Shown here: piece after piece, positions 33,804 through 42,945 of the stretch
Layout of the letters: each line of letters opens with the position of its first letter
Position numbering within the stretch: position 1 is the first letter of the stretch
Assembly: GCA_963576735.1 (NCBI GenBank)
Contig: OY755174.1
Location: 4,836,001-4,900,000 of the forward strand
From: Bedellia somnulentella
Lineage: Eukaryota > Arthropoda > Insecta > Lepidoptera > Bedelliidae
DNA length: 64,000 bases
Direction of reading: 5' to 3'
The notes under the pieces: model-generated
What the model was told of the DNA's origin: nothing
What the model saw: the letters and a program-made list of their open reading frames with translations, nothing else
The model's database searches: none
Position numbers and translations under genes: made by a program

Positions 33804-36800
33804 CCTTAACAACTACCGCCTAATGATGAACGACCGTAAGAACAATATTTTTTTCCTTATAGACACTGGAGCTAACATTTCGGTTTTGCCCAAAAATTAT
33901 GTAAAATCTTGCAAAAAAATCAATTTTCATTATAAACTGTACGCAGCGAATAATACGGAGATCAGAACATATGGAACAGTTACATTAGAGCTTAATTTAG
34001 GATTAAGGCGAGCTTTTGAATGGACGTTCATTGTGTGTGATGTAAAACAACCGATAATAGGGGCAGATTTTATATATAAATATAAACTTTTGGTCGATCT
34101 ATATAATAGACAGTTAATTGACACAGTTACTAGTTTAGGATCGAAAGGAAAAATTGTTAATTTTGATCAGCCATCTGTCAAGACCATTCAGGACGATCAT
34201 CCGTATCGGGCTTTATTAGAACGGTTTCCTGATATTACGAAACCAGCATCCTATGGGGAAACACCTAAGCATAACGTATACCATCACATAGAGACAACAG
34301 GACCGCCGGTTTTTGCAAAAGCGAGACCCCTTCATCCAGATCGTTATTTCAAGGTAAAAGAGGAATTTAGGGTGATGCAAGAGGTAGGTATTTGCAGGCC
34401 ATCGAAAAGTCCTTGGGCCAGTCCACTGCACGTCGTGCCGAAAAAAGACGGACAGCTCAGACCGTGCGGGGATTACCGCCGTTTAAATGCTGTCACCAAG
34501 CCGGATCGTTATCCAGTGCCGAGGCTACAAGATTTTACGTACGGACTGGCAGGTAAGACTATTTATTCACGCATTGATATTACAAGAGCTTACCATTTTA
34601 TTAGCGTACTACCAGAGGATGTTGAGAAGACGGCAATTATCACGCCTTTCGGACTTTTCGAATTCCCGAAAATGGGGTTTGGACTGAGAAATGCAGCTCA
34701 GACATTTCAAAGATTCATGGACCATACGGTACTTCAAGGAATCCAATGTCTGCAAGGTAAGGATGACAAAAGTTCACACCTTTTCTGTTACATTGATGAC
34801 GTTATTATAGCTTCAGACGATGAGACAATGCATCAGCAACATTTAAAAACTTTATTTCAAAGATTATCTGAAATAGGTTTAACAATAAAGTTAAGCAAAA
34901 GCGAATTTGGAAAGGAAAAAATTGAATTTTTGGGTTACGAGGTATCAAAAGACGGTATCAGGCCGCTACCGGAAAAGGTAAGAGCCCTATCAGAATTCCC
35001 GAAACCCAAAACGATAGAAGAATTGCGCAGGTTTTTAGGAATGGTTAACTTTTATAGAGCTCACCTCCCTAATGCAGTTCAGTACCAGGCAGAGCTAAAT
35101 AAATTTTTACACAATTCAAAAAAAAGGGACAAGACAATCATAGATTGGGATGAAAAAGGAAATGAATGTTTTGAAGAGTGTAAACGTAGTTTACAGAACG
35201 CGGTTACATTGTCTCATCCAGTTCCAAATGCTAAATTAGCGCTTTTTACCGACGCATCATCGAACTGTATTGGAGGTGTACTGCAACAAAAAATAGGTAC
35301 AGAGTGGAGGCCATTAGGATTTTACTCCAAAAAGATATCCGAAACTCAGTGTAAGTACAGTACCTACGACAGAGAACTATTAGCTATCTATGCATCAATA
35401 GTATATTTTAGAAATATGATAGAGGGACGTGAATTAACAATTTACACGGATCACATGCCTTTAACACACGCATTAAAAAAGGTAGGCAGCGACAAGGAAT
35501 TACCGAGGAGAACTCGTCAGCTGTTGTACATCAGCGAATTTACAAGCGATATACAACATATACAAGGTAAGTTGAACCCTGTCGCAGACGCACTGTCTAG
35601 AGTAGAATCCATTACGTGTCCGTCCGCATTAAATTACGAAGAAGTCGCCGCGGAACAGGAAAATGACACCGAACTTAGACAGTACCTACAGAGTAAACAA
35701 AACAATCTAACGTTTAAGAAAGTTTACACACCAGAATGTAATAAGTCGATTTACTGCGAAATTTCTACAAATTCATCCAGGCCATATTTACCAATAAAAT
35801 TTAGGAAACAGGTATTTGAAAAAGTCCACAATATCAGTCATCCAGGGATTCGGACCACGCGAAAAATGATATCATCCCGATATTTTTGGCCAAGTATGAA
35901 CAGAGACGTAAATACTTGGGCCAAAACTTGTATTAATTGTCAAAAAGCAAAGGTAAGTAGACATACGGTATCAAAATTGGGCAGTTTTGAGGTAAGTAAT
36001 AAATTAGAACACCTACATCTTGACATAATTGGACCTTTACCAACAACGCATGAAGGATTCAGGTATTGTGTTACAATGATAGATCGTTTTACCCGTTGGC
36101 CAGAGGCGTACCCAGTTTGCGATATCACAGCGGAAACAGTGGCAAGAACTGTTTATGAAGGTTGGATTTGCAGATTCGGTAGCCCTATCAAGATAACAAC
36201 AGATCAAGGTAGGCAATTTGAGAGTGAATTATTTTATTCTCTTATGAAATTATTAGGAGTTCAAAGGCAAAGGACAACACCGTATCACCCACAGTGTAAT
36301 GGTATGGTTGAACGATGGCATAGAACTTTGAAGACAGCTATAACTGCAAGGTTAATTTCGTCAAAAAGGAGCTGGATTGATGAATTACCAACGGTAATGT
36401 TAGGATTACGGGCAGCAGGACGCAGTGACTCCAACATCAGTGCAGCGGAGATGCTCATGGGTAAGAGTTTAAGGTTGCCAGGAGATTTTTACTCCGAGAC
36501 AGAAAACTCCAAGGTTGACGATAACACATACGTAGACAAATTACGTAACACAATGCGAACGTTGCAACCGCAAAGTAGAATTAATAAAGACTCGCGCACA
36601 CTGTTCGTCCATCCAGAATTAAGCCAATGTAGTCATGTATTTATAAGAGATGATATGGTAAAAAGACCTTTTACAGCTTCTTATCAAGGACCGTATTCGG
36701 TAATAGATAGGTCAGATAAAGTTTTGAAGGTGCAATTGCCTAACCGTATTGTAAATGTTTCGATAGACAGATTAAAGCCAGCATTTATTATTGTAGAACA

Positions 36801-36963
36801 AAAAGAACAAAACTCAAATGTAATCGAACCTCAAATGTATAATCAGCAAACGCCAGATATTACGCAGAATGATAGTGAGAAACATGTAAACATACCTATA
36901 TGTAAAAATGAATATCGAACCAGAAGTGGTCGGCTTAGTAAGCAAATAGTTAGGTTTTCGTAA
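33763..36963 (+). CDS. pol: Pol polyprotein of the gypsy element (PR-RT-RNaseH-IN)
   Basis: Expressed by -1 frameshift from gag; the frame is open from 33715 (preceded by TGA at 33712) and has no ATG at its start. With residue numbers counted from 33721: aspartic protease IDTGA at 47-51; reverse transcriptase with the polymerase motif YIDD at 357-360; RNase H starting FTDAS (Asp511); integrase zinc region with His703/His707 and Cys737-x2-Cys740; catalytic core Asp768, Asp828 and Glu864, spaced 35 residues between the last two (DD35E); a GPY-type region (YQGPY) near 990. All catalytic positions checked are present and there is no stop or frameshift, so the enzyme looks functional. No chromodomain is seen. 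Confidence 0.95.
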   Translation, partial: KLDAVQPEAGGTVPLNNYRLMMNDRKNNIFFLIDTGANISVLPKNYVKSCKKINFHYKLYAANNTEIRTYGTVTLELNLGLRRAFEWTFIVCDVKQPIIGADFIYKYKLLVDLYNRQLIDTVTSLGSKGKIVNFDQPSVKTIQDDHPYRALLERFPDITKPASYGETPKHNVYHHIETTGPPVFAKARPLHPDRYFKVKEEFRVMQEVGICRPSKSPWASPLHVVPKKDGQLRPCGDYRRLNAVTKPDRYPVPRLQDFTYGLAGKTIYSRIDITRAYHFISVLPEDVEKTAIITPFGLFEFPKMGFGLRNAAQTFQRFMDHTVLQGIQCLQGKDDKSSHLFCYIDDVIIASDDETMHQQHLKTLFQRLSEIGLTIKLSKSEFGKEKIEFLGYEVSKDGIRPLPEKVRALSEFPKPKTIEELRRFLGMVNFYRAHLPNAVQYQAELNKFLHNSKKRDKTIIDWDEKGNECFEECKRSLQNAVTLSHPVPNAKLALFTDASSNCIGGVLQQKIGTEWRPLGFYSKKISETQCKYSTYDRELLAIYASIVYFRNMIEGRELTIYTDHMPLTHALKKVGSDKELPRRTRQLLYISEFTSDIQHIQGKLNPVADALSRVESITCPSALNYEEVAAEQENDTELRQYLQSKQNNLTFKKVYTPECNKSIYCEISTNSSRPYLPIKFRKQVFEKVHNISHPGIRTTRKMISSRYFWPSMNRDVNTWAKTCINCQKAKVSRHTVSKLGSFEVSNKLEHLHLDIIGPLPTTHEGFRYCVTMIDRFTRWPEAYPVCDITAETVARTVYEGWICRFGSPIKITTDQGRQFESELFYSLMKLLGVQRQRTTPYHPQCNGMVERWHRTLKTAITARLISSKRSWIDELPTVMLGLRAAGRSDSNISAAEMLMGKSLRLPGDFYSETENSKVDDNTYVDKLRNTMRTLQPQSRINKDSRTLFVHPELSQCSHVFIRDDMVKRPFTASYQGPYSVIDRSDKVLKVQLPNRIVNVSIDRLKPAFIIVEQKEQNSNVIEPQMYNQQTPDITQNDSEKHVNIPICKNEYRTRSGRLSKQIVRFS

Positions 36964-37243
36964 TTAGTAACTGTGTAATTAGGTTAGTAGTTTTAAGAAC
37001 TAAGCATAAAACAGTAGGTCATAAAAATACATTTTGTAATAATTATTATTGTCATTTGTTTAAAGGTCAGAGTACGAAACTAGAGCAGCGAAGTCAGCAT
37101 TTGATGTAATAAACGTTTTGTTAAGAATCAATATTATAAGTGTTAGGTAATTATGGAGTCATTTTAAATTTGTTTGCTGTAAAGTAAACACTAATTAAGT
37201 TTTTTATTTTTGCAAGATTAATAGACTTTGTTGTAACGTAATT

Positions 37244-37570
37244 ATGGGCAACACCAAATCCGTGCAGAAGGAAGAGGAGGTTATCATTGCCCAGAACGGG
37301 GCAAATAACGCCTCAAACTCACATCTAGAGCAGAAGATTGAAATTTACGGCATCATGTTGACAGCCATGGCAGTAATACTCATAGTACTCATATTTTTCT
37401 TGGTGTACAAAGCGTGTTGTGTGCAGTCCAAGAAATGGTTTAGAAGCGAGCTAAACACTTGGCAGAGTGCAATGAACTTGGCCGGAATGGGAGTCAACCC
37501 GCTGCCATCAGCAAGGAACGGACACGGACACCCAACGGCGGCAGCACACCCAGGTTTCGCTAACGTTTAG
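37244..37570 (+). CDS. small myristoylation-signal membrane protein (third ORF of the gypsy element)
   Basis: A 108-residue protein lies between pol and the 3' LTR, the place env takes in errantiviruses. It starts MGNTKS, an N-myristoylation consensus (Gly2, Ser6), has an acidic and polar first third, one strong membrane span (about 36-56, rich in Ile, Leu and Val), a Cys-Cys pair at 58-59 just inside the membrane that could be palmitoylated, then a basic stretch (KKWFR) and a Gly/His/Pro tail. No signal peptide, no glycoprotein features. It is intact in an element whose other genes are intact. Upstream, a T-rich tract ending GCAAG (about 37201-37216) could be a 3' splice site for a subgenomic mRNA. 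I do not recognise the family; function (budding, fusion, membrane targeting of Gag) is open. Confidence 0.8.
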   Translation: MGNTKSVQKEEEVIIAQNGANNASNSHLEQKIEIYGIMLTAMAVILIVLIFFLVYKACCVQSKKWFRSELNTWQSAMNLAGMGVNPLPSARNGHGHPTAAAHPGFANV

Positions 37571-37716
37571 TGGAGTGTGTAGTGCTAGTGATATTAGACA
37601 GAGTGTAATAATGTGTCGTGCGCTAAGTAGATATATAATAAATTTTAGTTTTAAATAGTGCTAGCTCACCCATCCATGTTTATGTATTCGAATTTATGTC
37701 TTATTTTGTTTTTTGT

Positions 37717-37729
37717 AGAAGGGGGTGAC
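37717..37729 (+). promoter_or_regulatory. polypurine tract
   Basis: AGAAGGGGGTGAC directly precedes the 3' LTR start at 37730, the expected place for the plus-strand primer. Confidence 0.85.
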
Positions 37730-37914
37730 TGTGGCAGCACATTTAGTTGTTATAATTGTTATATATTTTATTGTAAGCATTTTTAATATTCAGTATCGCT
37801 TAAGTTGCACTCATGTAAAGACCTAATAAATAACATCACGAGTTAATAGTGTTTTCATTAAAGACTCTCAACGATACTCAATAAATAATAATAATAAAGT
37901 ACACATTCTCCAAA
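37730..37914 (+). repeat. gypsy 3' LTR
   Basis: 185 bp, identical in my reading to 32466-32650, followed by the target duplication CCTT. Confidence 0.95.
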
Positions 37915-38751
37915 CCTTTAAAACCCCAATACCCTTAGTCGCCTCTTTCGTACACCCGCGTTAAGAAATGGGGTAGTGCTATTCTAAACCGATACTAAAC
38001 AGCATCTGTTTTTTGCTTTAACTTAATTTTTGGTACAATGAAATGAAACTCTAACTATTGTTTCTTTGCCCTTTAATCGTAGCGTAAATAAATCAATATA
38101 AAACTATTCGAAAAAAATAAATGATAAATACTAAGTTGATAAAGAAAATAGGTAAACTCCTGCCATCATCTTACAACAAAGTAACAAAAATTTCAACAAA
38201 AAAAATGCTATATATAAGAAACATTGTTTTGACAAAACATAAACAAAAAAAACATAAAACCAAATTGTATAAAAAAACAGTAAAGATGCGTATTAGGAGC
38301 TATAGCTATATACTGCGCTAAGTTATGTGCACCAATATGTTTTGTTCTACATTATTTTAATGAGGGTGGATGCAAATAACATCAATAACTAAAAAATCAA
38401 AGTACCTTAAAAGAAAAAATGTTTAATAATAATAAGATTAAGACATTAATTATAATCTGCTTCTCAAACTGATAAACCATTGCGAAATATTTTCGGTGAA
38501 ACGTGATTCGCGCCAACGTATTTCGAGCTGGCGGCTTTCGAATTCACGTACTTTCGAGCTGGCGTACCACTCAAATATTTTTTCGAGCTCGCGTGCGTCA
38601 AGCTCGCGACATTCGGTGAAACGTATGACTCCCTCTTTTCCCCATTCAACTTTCCAAAAGTGGCTGAGGAATTTCTTATTCCTTAGCTCTGGCTACCCCT
38701 TCTAGGGATTTATAGCCGTGAGTATATGTATGTATGTATGTATAATTAAAT

Positions 38752-40181
38752 CTACTTACAAAATATGTAATAATCATAATTAACCCATAGTACATAACAG
38801 TATTGTTTTCCAGCAAGGCTGATTTTATTTTTGTGGAAAAAAGTTTTCCCTTGCAAACTTTATGGTTATAAATATATTATTCTGGCTCCCAAACTAGACA
38901 ATCCTGTTCTCTAAGAAACAAGATGATTGGCATATAAATAAAAAAAACAGACGATTAAAAAAACTTGAGGTATGAATTAGTATGTATTTTAACATTGCGA
39001 ATTTTAAAACCAGCCAGGTTATATTTAAATTGAACGTAAATGGATCGATTTGGAACTTAAATAGTAAATAAAAAACCTACAATTCAAAACAAGGTAAACA
39101 AATACAATACTAAGCGAAAAAATACGGCCCTTATTCTTATATCTTTAAACGCGCAATTAAAACTGATTGCGATATTAAAAGTTAATGAAATCAAGATAAA
39201 ATGGCAATAACAGCCTGTAAAAGGCAGCTTTATGATACGAAATTAATTTCGTAATACTGTCTTTTCTTGTGACAACTCTGTCATGAAAACGTAGTCACCT
39301 TCCATTTGTGAGATTTGGTTTGCAATAATAATATATTTATGATGAGATGCAGGTACGGCAAATAGAAGTCGTATCTAATTATTGCTTTTTTGGTAAATTG
39401 TTTATTGACACCAACAAACTGAAATAAAAAGTTGAAAAAGATTGACGACAGCTTTGTTCTTTTATGCAAAAGTCTTCGGAATCAAAGTACTTTAAAAATA
39501 ACTTTTGAGAAGAATAAGAAGTATGAAGGATGAGAGTGAGATGTCAAATGAATTTATGATCGACGTTTGTGGCCAAGTTGAAAGGGTACTAAATTCTGGC
39601 TCAAGAGGAGAGGAGAAGAGAATCCCGCCAAGGTCAACATGTACATGATGAAAATGAAAAAATGGTTGCTATATGTCCGTATTTTCCATTTATTAATAAG
39701 CCCAGTAGGATACTCATATGAAACTAAACAGACATTGTTACTTTAAAATTTCCATTGAAGCGAAGAAAAACGATATTGGCGCATTCAAATTTATTCATGA
39801 ACTTAGGTTCTTGACGTACAAAGTTAAGTTACCCCTAAGTTGGGGGTTGGTGTCAGTTTCCCTTGCTGATCGACATTGTTTGGAGACACTAGCATACCCT
39901 TGACAATTCTTACTTCTTCGGTGCCAATTCTCCTTAAAGTTTGTGAAGTAATTATAATTGAAGAAATATTATTTTCTATATTATTTCAACGAATACACAT
40001 TTGGCCAACTCTTTGGTAATTATCTGATATTCCTCTACGACCTGCGATAAACAGGTAAACAATGCAAGTATTTTATAAGTAATACGCATTAGTCTGCATC
40101 TATCGTTTATAAAAAAAACACCTTTTGTTCAATGACTTTCAAACAACTTTCTTCAATGTTACTGTATACTGCCGCCTATGC
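38752..40181. other. unique AT-rich DNA; no gene seen
   Basis: The frames at 39281-39469 and 39718-39903 lack recognisable domains. Nothing else was seen. Confidence 0.3.
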
Positions 40182-40347
40182 TTGTCTAGTGTCGTCTAAG
40201 AATAGAACTACCCCATTGCTCCCCATTGCTTTATTTTACAATCTTTCACCCACTCAAGTTTAAAAATTGGCTGAGGAATTTCTTATTCTGAGGCGCTGGC
40301 ACCCTTTCTAGGGATTTCTAGCCATCAGTATACACGTATGCATGTAT
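40182..40347 (+). repeat. SINE-A with internal deletion
   Basis: Head TCTAGTGTCGTCTAAGAATAG, then a jump to the body (TTTATTTTACAATCTTTCACCC) and end TAGGGATTTCTAGCC. Confidence 0.65.
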
Positions 40348-40879
40348 CTTAAATGTAAAATGATTTGTACTAGTAAATAAAAAAGACAGTAGTATGTGCC
40401 ATGGGAGACACCTTTTTATTTTATCACATGCAATTTTTTAATCTTCTTAAAAATGTTATTGTTAAACAAAACATAAGATCATGCGATAATAACTTGAACT
40501 GGAAAGCTTTATTCCTTAAAACAAAAACACAAAGATTATATCATTCATTTCTTGTACCATAGTTTTATTGTGATTGGATAATGAATGAATTGAGAGGGGG
40601 CGCCCTATATGAGCTTGTGGAAACCGCAAAGATATATTGGCCAGTACACCCTGCTGTGTACCAACTTATAATTTGTATCTATACTTAACTCGAAAAACAT
40701 TTACACTCCGCGATGTAGGAATATGAGTGAGACGCTGCTATATGCATTTGAGTCCGCAGTAGTGTGCGCTCTAACATGACTCCCACAAGCTACAACAATC
40801 TATATTTTCTTAATCAGATTAAGATGAATTGCATTTTTAATTTCGGAGTTAAAATGTCCAGAAAGTTTACTCTTATTTC

Positions 40880-41075
40880 ACCTACGATACGAGACTAAAA
40901 GAGGTAGCTTTTTGAATGTAAGTAGGTGAAATACTTTTTAATAAAAGATGGTTTTGATGATTTTCCAGCTTCATAGCCCAAACATCACTTTAAAAGCTCA
41001 TAAACCCTAAGTTGCTTCTCAGGCTCTTGTGAAAATAAATGGGTTAGTATTATCCTAGGCCGATGCTACACATTA
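40880..41075 (-). repeat. old SINE-A copy
   Basis: Diverged matches: AAAGAGGTAGC, ATAAAAGATGGTTTTGATGA, CATAGCCCAAACATCACTTTAAAAG and CTAGGCCGATGCTACACA. Confidence 0.55.
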
Positions 41076-41102
41076 ATGTATTACTTATAAAGTTAGTAAG
41101 TA

Positions 41103-41347
41103 TGCTGCGTAGTGTCGGCTTAGAATAGCACTACCCCATTTCTTCCGGTGGGTGTACGTAAGAGGCCACTAACGGTATTGGGGCTTTTAAGGGATTTTTG
41201 GGCGATGCGGTTGGAGACCCATCACCAACAACCTTTATTTTACCATCTTTTCCCCACTCAACTTTCCAAAAGTTGCTGAGGAATTTCTAATTCCTTAGCT
41301 CTGCCTACCCCTTCTAGGCATTTATAGCCGTGAGTATGTATGTATGT
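41103..41347 (+). repeat. SINE-A (subfamily I), near full length
   Basis: Complete order from TGCTGCGTAGTGTCGGC to GCCGTGAGTATGTATGTATG with few changes. Confidence 0.9.
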
Positions 41348-41394
41348 TATGCAATATGTTATTTGGTACTTTCAAGTGAGTAAAAAATATTATA

Positions 41395-41455
41395 AATATA
41401 TATACTCACGGTCATTACTCCCAAAAAGGGGTAGCCAGAGCTTCAGAGTCAGAAA
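41395..41455 (-). repeat. SINE-A 3' scrap
   Basis: ATATACTCACGGTCATTACTCCC and GGGGTAGCCAGAGCTTCAGAG match the SINE-A tail end. Confidence 0.6.
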
Positions 41456-41971
41456 ATATATTTATTTGAATATTAAGAAAAAGAAACAATATAAAGTAAT
41501 AAATAAAAAAGTTAATGAACCGGTTTGTTCATTACAAATATCATGGTTCCATTAAGGAGAATAAGGGCACAGAGGGTATTTGAATATAGCAAGTCTAGGG
41601 GTAAACTCGTAGCTTTGATCGCTACATAAATTCATTAAAGCACTCCCGTGTTATTAAGAATGATTATAATGTCGGTACCGGGATGGGAACGCCGAATAAC
41701 CGACCATTTCATCTATTGAAATCATTTTAATAGAATTCCGCGGTAATATTTTTTTGGTTATTTAAGCGGTTGTTTTTATAGACAGCTTAATTTAAGTATC
41801 TGATGAAAAGAAACATTAAAATCAATAGTACCCTGTGTTATTGTAACGGAAATAAGGTGATATTTCCTAGTTATTTTAACTTAAATGTAATACATATTAA
41901 CATATGATCAAGCCTTAGTTTCTATTGGGGTTGGCAGAGACTATCGTCTTTTGTTCTATAGTTATATTTAT

Positions 41972-42218
41972 TTGCTGTGTAATGTCGGCTTAGAATGGCA
42001 CTACCCCATTTCTTCCGGTGGGTGTACGTAAGAGGCGACTAACGGTGTTGGTTTTAAGGTATTTTTCTGCGATGCGGTTGGCGACCCATCACCAACAACC
42101 TTTATTTTACCATCTTTTTCCCACTCAAATTTCCAGGAGTAGCCGAGGACTTTCTCATTCCTTAGCTCTGGCTACCCCTTCTAGGGATTTGTAGCCGTGA
42201 GTATATGTATGTATGTAT
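41972..42218 (+). repeat. SINE-A (subfamily I) with 11-bp target duplication
   Basis: Bounded by GTTATATTTAT at 41961-41971 and 42219-42229. The body has a short deletion near 42055 but is otherwise complete. Confidence 0.9.
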
Positions 42219-42337
42219 GTTATATTTATAAATAAAAAGGTGATACTTTGCAATCCTAATAACGGGAGCGTAAATGTTACATAAACTATGTTTAGTGCTT
42301 TAGAATAAAAAAATACCAATTAAAACAAACCATTTGT

Positions 42338-42450
42338 CTTCAGCCAGATCTCCTAAAAAACCCTTAAAAATCCTCAGTGACCCGAATCGTCTATTAAGAC
42401 ACCCGTGGGAAGACATCCGTTCGAGTTATTCTAAGCCAATACTACATAGC
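42338..42450 (-). repeat. SINE-A head-side fragment
   Basis: AAAAACCCTTAAAAATCC, AGACACCCGTGGGAAGACATCC and TTATTCTAAGCCAATACTACATAGC align to the head half. Confidence 0.6.
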
Positions 42451-42504
42451 TAGCATACTTAGTTGTTAGTGAAATAAAACATCGATTGCACGTTTTCTAC
42501 ATAC

Positions 42505-42507
<3 letters not shown>

Positions 42508-42544
<37 letters not shown>

Positions 42545-42945
42545 TCACGGCTATAAATCCCTAGAAGAAGTAGCCAGAGCTAAGGAATTAGAAATTCCTC
42601 AGCCACTTTTGGAAGTTGTGTGGGGAAAAGATGGTAAAATAAAGTTTGTTGGTGATGGGTCTCCTACCGCATCGCGCAAAATCCCTTAAAAAAAAAAGTA
42701 AAAAAAAAAGTCAAAAAGTTTATTTTTCAAAATAAAGTTAAATACTAACATTTTTTGAACGTCAAAGTTTTAAATTAATCGTTAATCCGTTGCTTCGGAA
42801 GGTGTTCGTAAAGAGAAGAAGCAACAAAGAAACTCATTACATTCACATTATTATTTTTTTAAAAGCCCCAATACCGTTAGACGCCTCTTACGTACACCCA
42901 CCATAAGAAATGGGGTAGTGCTATTCTAAGCCGACACTACACAGC
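42508..42945 (-). repeat. SINE-A (subfamily I) split by a 170-bp insert, with a (TA)n tail
   Basis: A (TA)17-type run at 42508-42541 replaces the usual TATG tail. The body continues to CGCGCAAAATCCCTTAAAA (about 42690) and resumes at AAAAGCCCCAATACCG (about 42861) to CCGACACTACACAGC. The insert between carries GTCAAAAAGTTTATTTTTC, CGTTGCTTCGGAAGG and GAAGCAACAAAGAAACTC, flanked by A and T runs, and looks like another short repeat. Confidence 0.8.

Larger units (their letters stand above)
32466..37914 (+). mobile_element. complete Ty3/gypsy LTR retrotransposon
   Basis: The 5449-bp element has 185-bp LTRs at 32466-32650 and 37730-37914 that I find identical base for base, a 4-bp target duplication CCTT, a primer-binding site right after the 5' LTR, a polypurine tract before the 3' LTR and three open frames: gag, pol (-1 frame) and a small third ORF. 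Identical LTRs mean a very recent insertion. Pol order PR-RT-RNaseH-IN with a GPY-type tail places it in Ty3/gypsy (Metaviridae-like). No env-type glycoprotein gene is present. Confidence 0.96.
32306..38003 (-). repeat. inner SINE-A, split by the gypsy element
   Basis: The tail side is 32306-32465 (ACGTACATATAATCATGGC to CGCCCAAAAAGCCTT) and the head side is 37915-38003 (CCTTTAAAACCCCAATACCC to CGATACTAAACAGC). The 4-bp CCTT at 32462-32465 and 37915-37918 is the gypsy target duplication, and the joined order agrees with other SINE-A copies at this point. Confidence 0.9.
31939..38633. mobile_element. DNA element with 281-bp terminal inverted repeats, Mutator-like by structure
   Basis: The ends at 31939-32219 and 38353-38633 are reverse complements over 281 bases with roughly 95% identity by eye, each starting GGGAGTCATACG. 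The target duplication is 9 bp (TCTTTTCCC). Long TIRs with a 9-bp duplication are the hallmark of Mutator-like elements; a foldback element is the alternative. No transposase is present: the interior holds about 90 and 350 unique bases plus a SINE-A that is itself split by the gypsy element. Before those insertions the element would have been near 1 kb, hence non-autonomous. Within each TIR a 15-base motif is repeated about nine times. Confidence 0.85.
31787..38740 (+). repeat. outer SINE-A, split by a nested 6.7-kb insertion
   Basis: The left half is 31787-31938 (head GCCGTGTAGTGTCGGC to CCATCTTTTCCC) and the right half is 38643-38740 (CATTCAACTTTCC to GTGAGTATATGTATG). The pair is bounded by TATAATTAAAT at 31776-31786 and 38741-38751, the SINE's own 11-bp target duplication, which proves the halves were once one copy. 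The break carries the 9-bp duplication TCTTTTCCC (31930-31938 and 38634-38642) made by the DNA element. Confidence 0.93.

Noticed and set aside
33552..33812. Extra frames over the gag-pol junction
   Set aside because: They overlap the basic tail of Gag in other frames; the heptamer explains expression without them.
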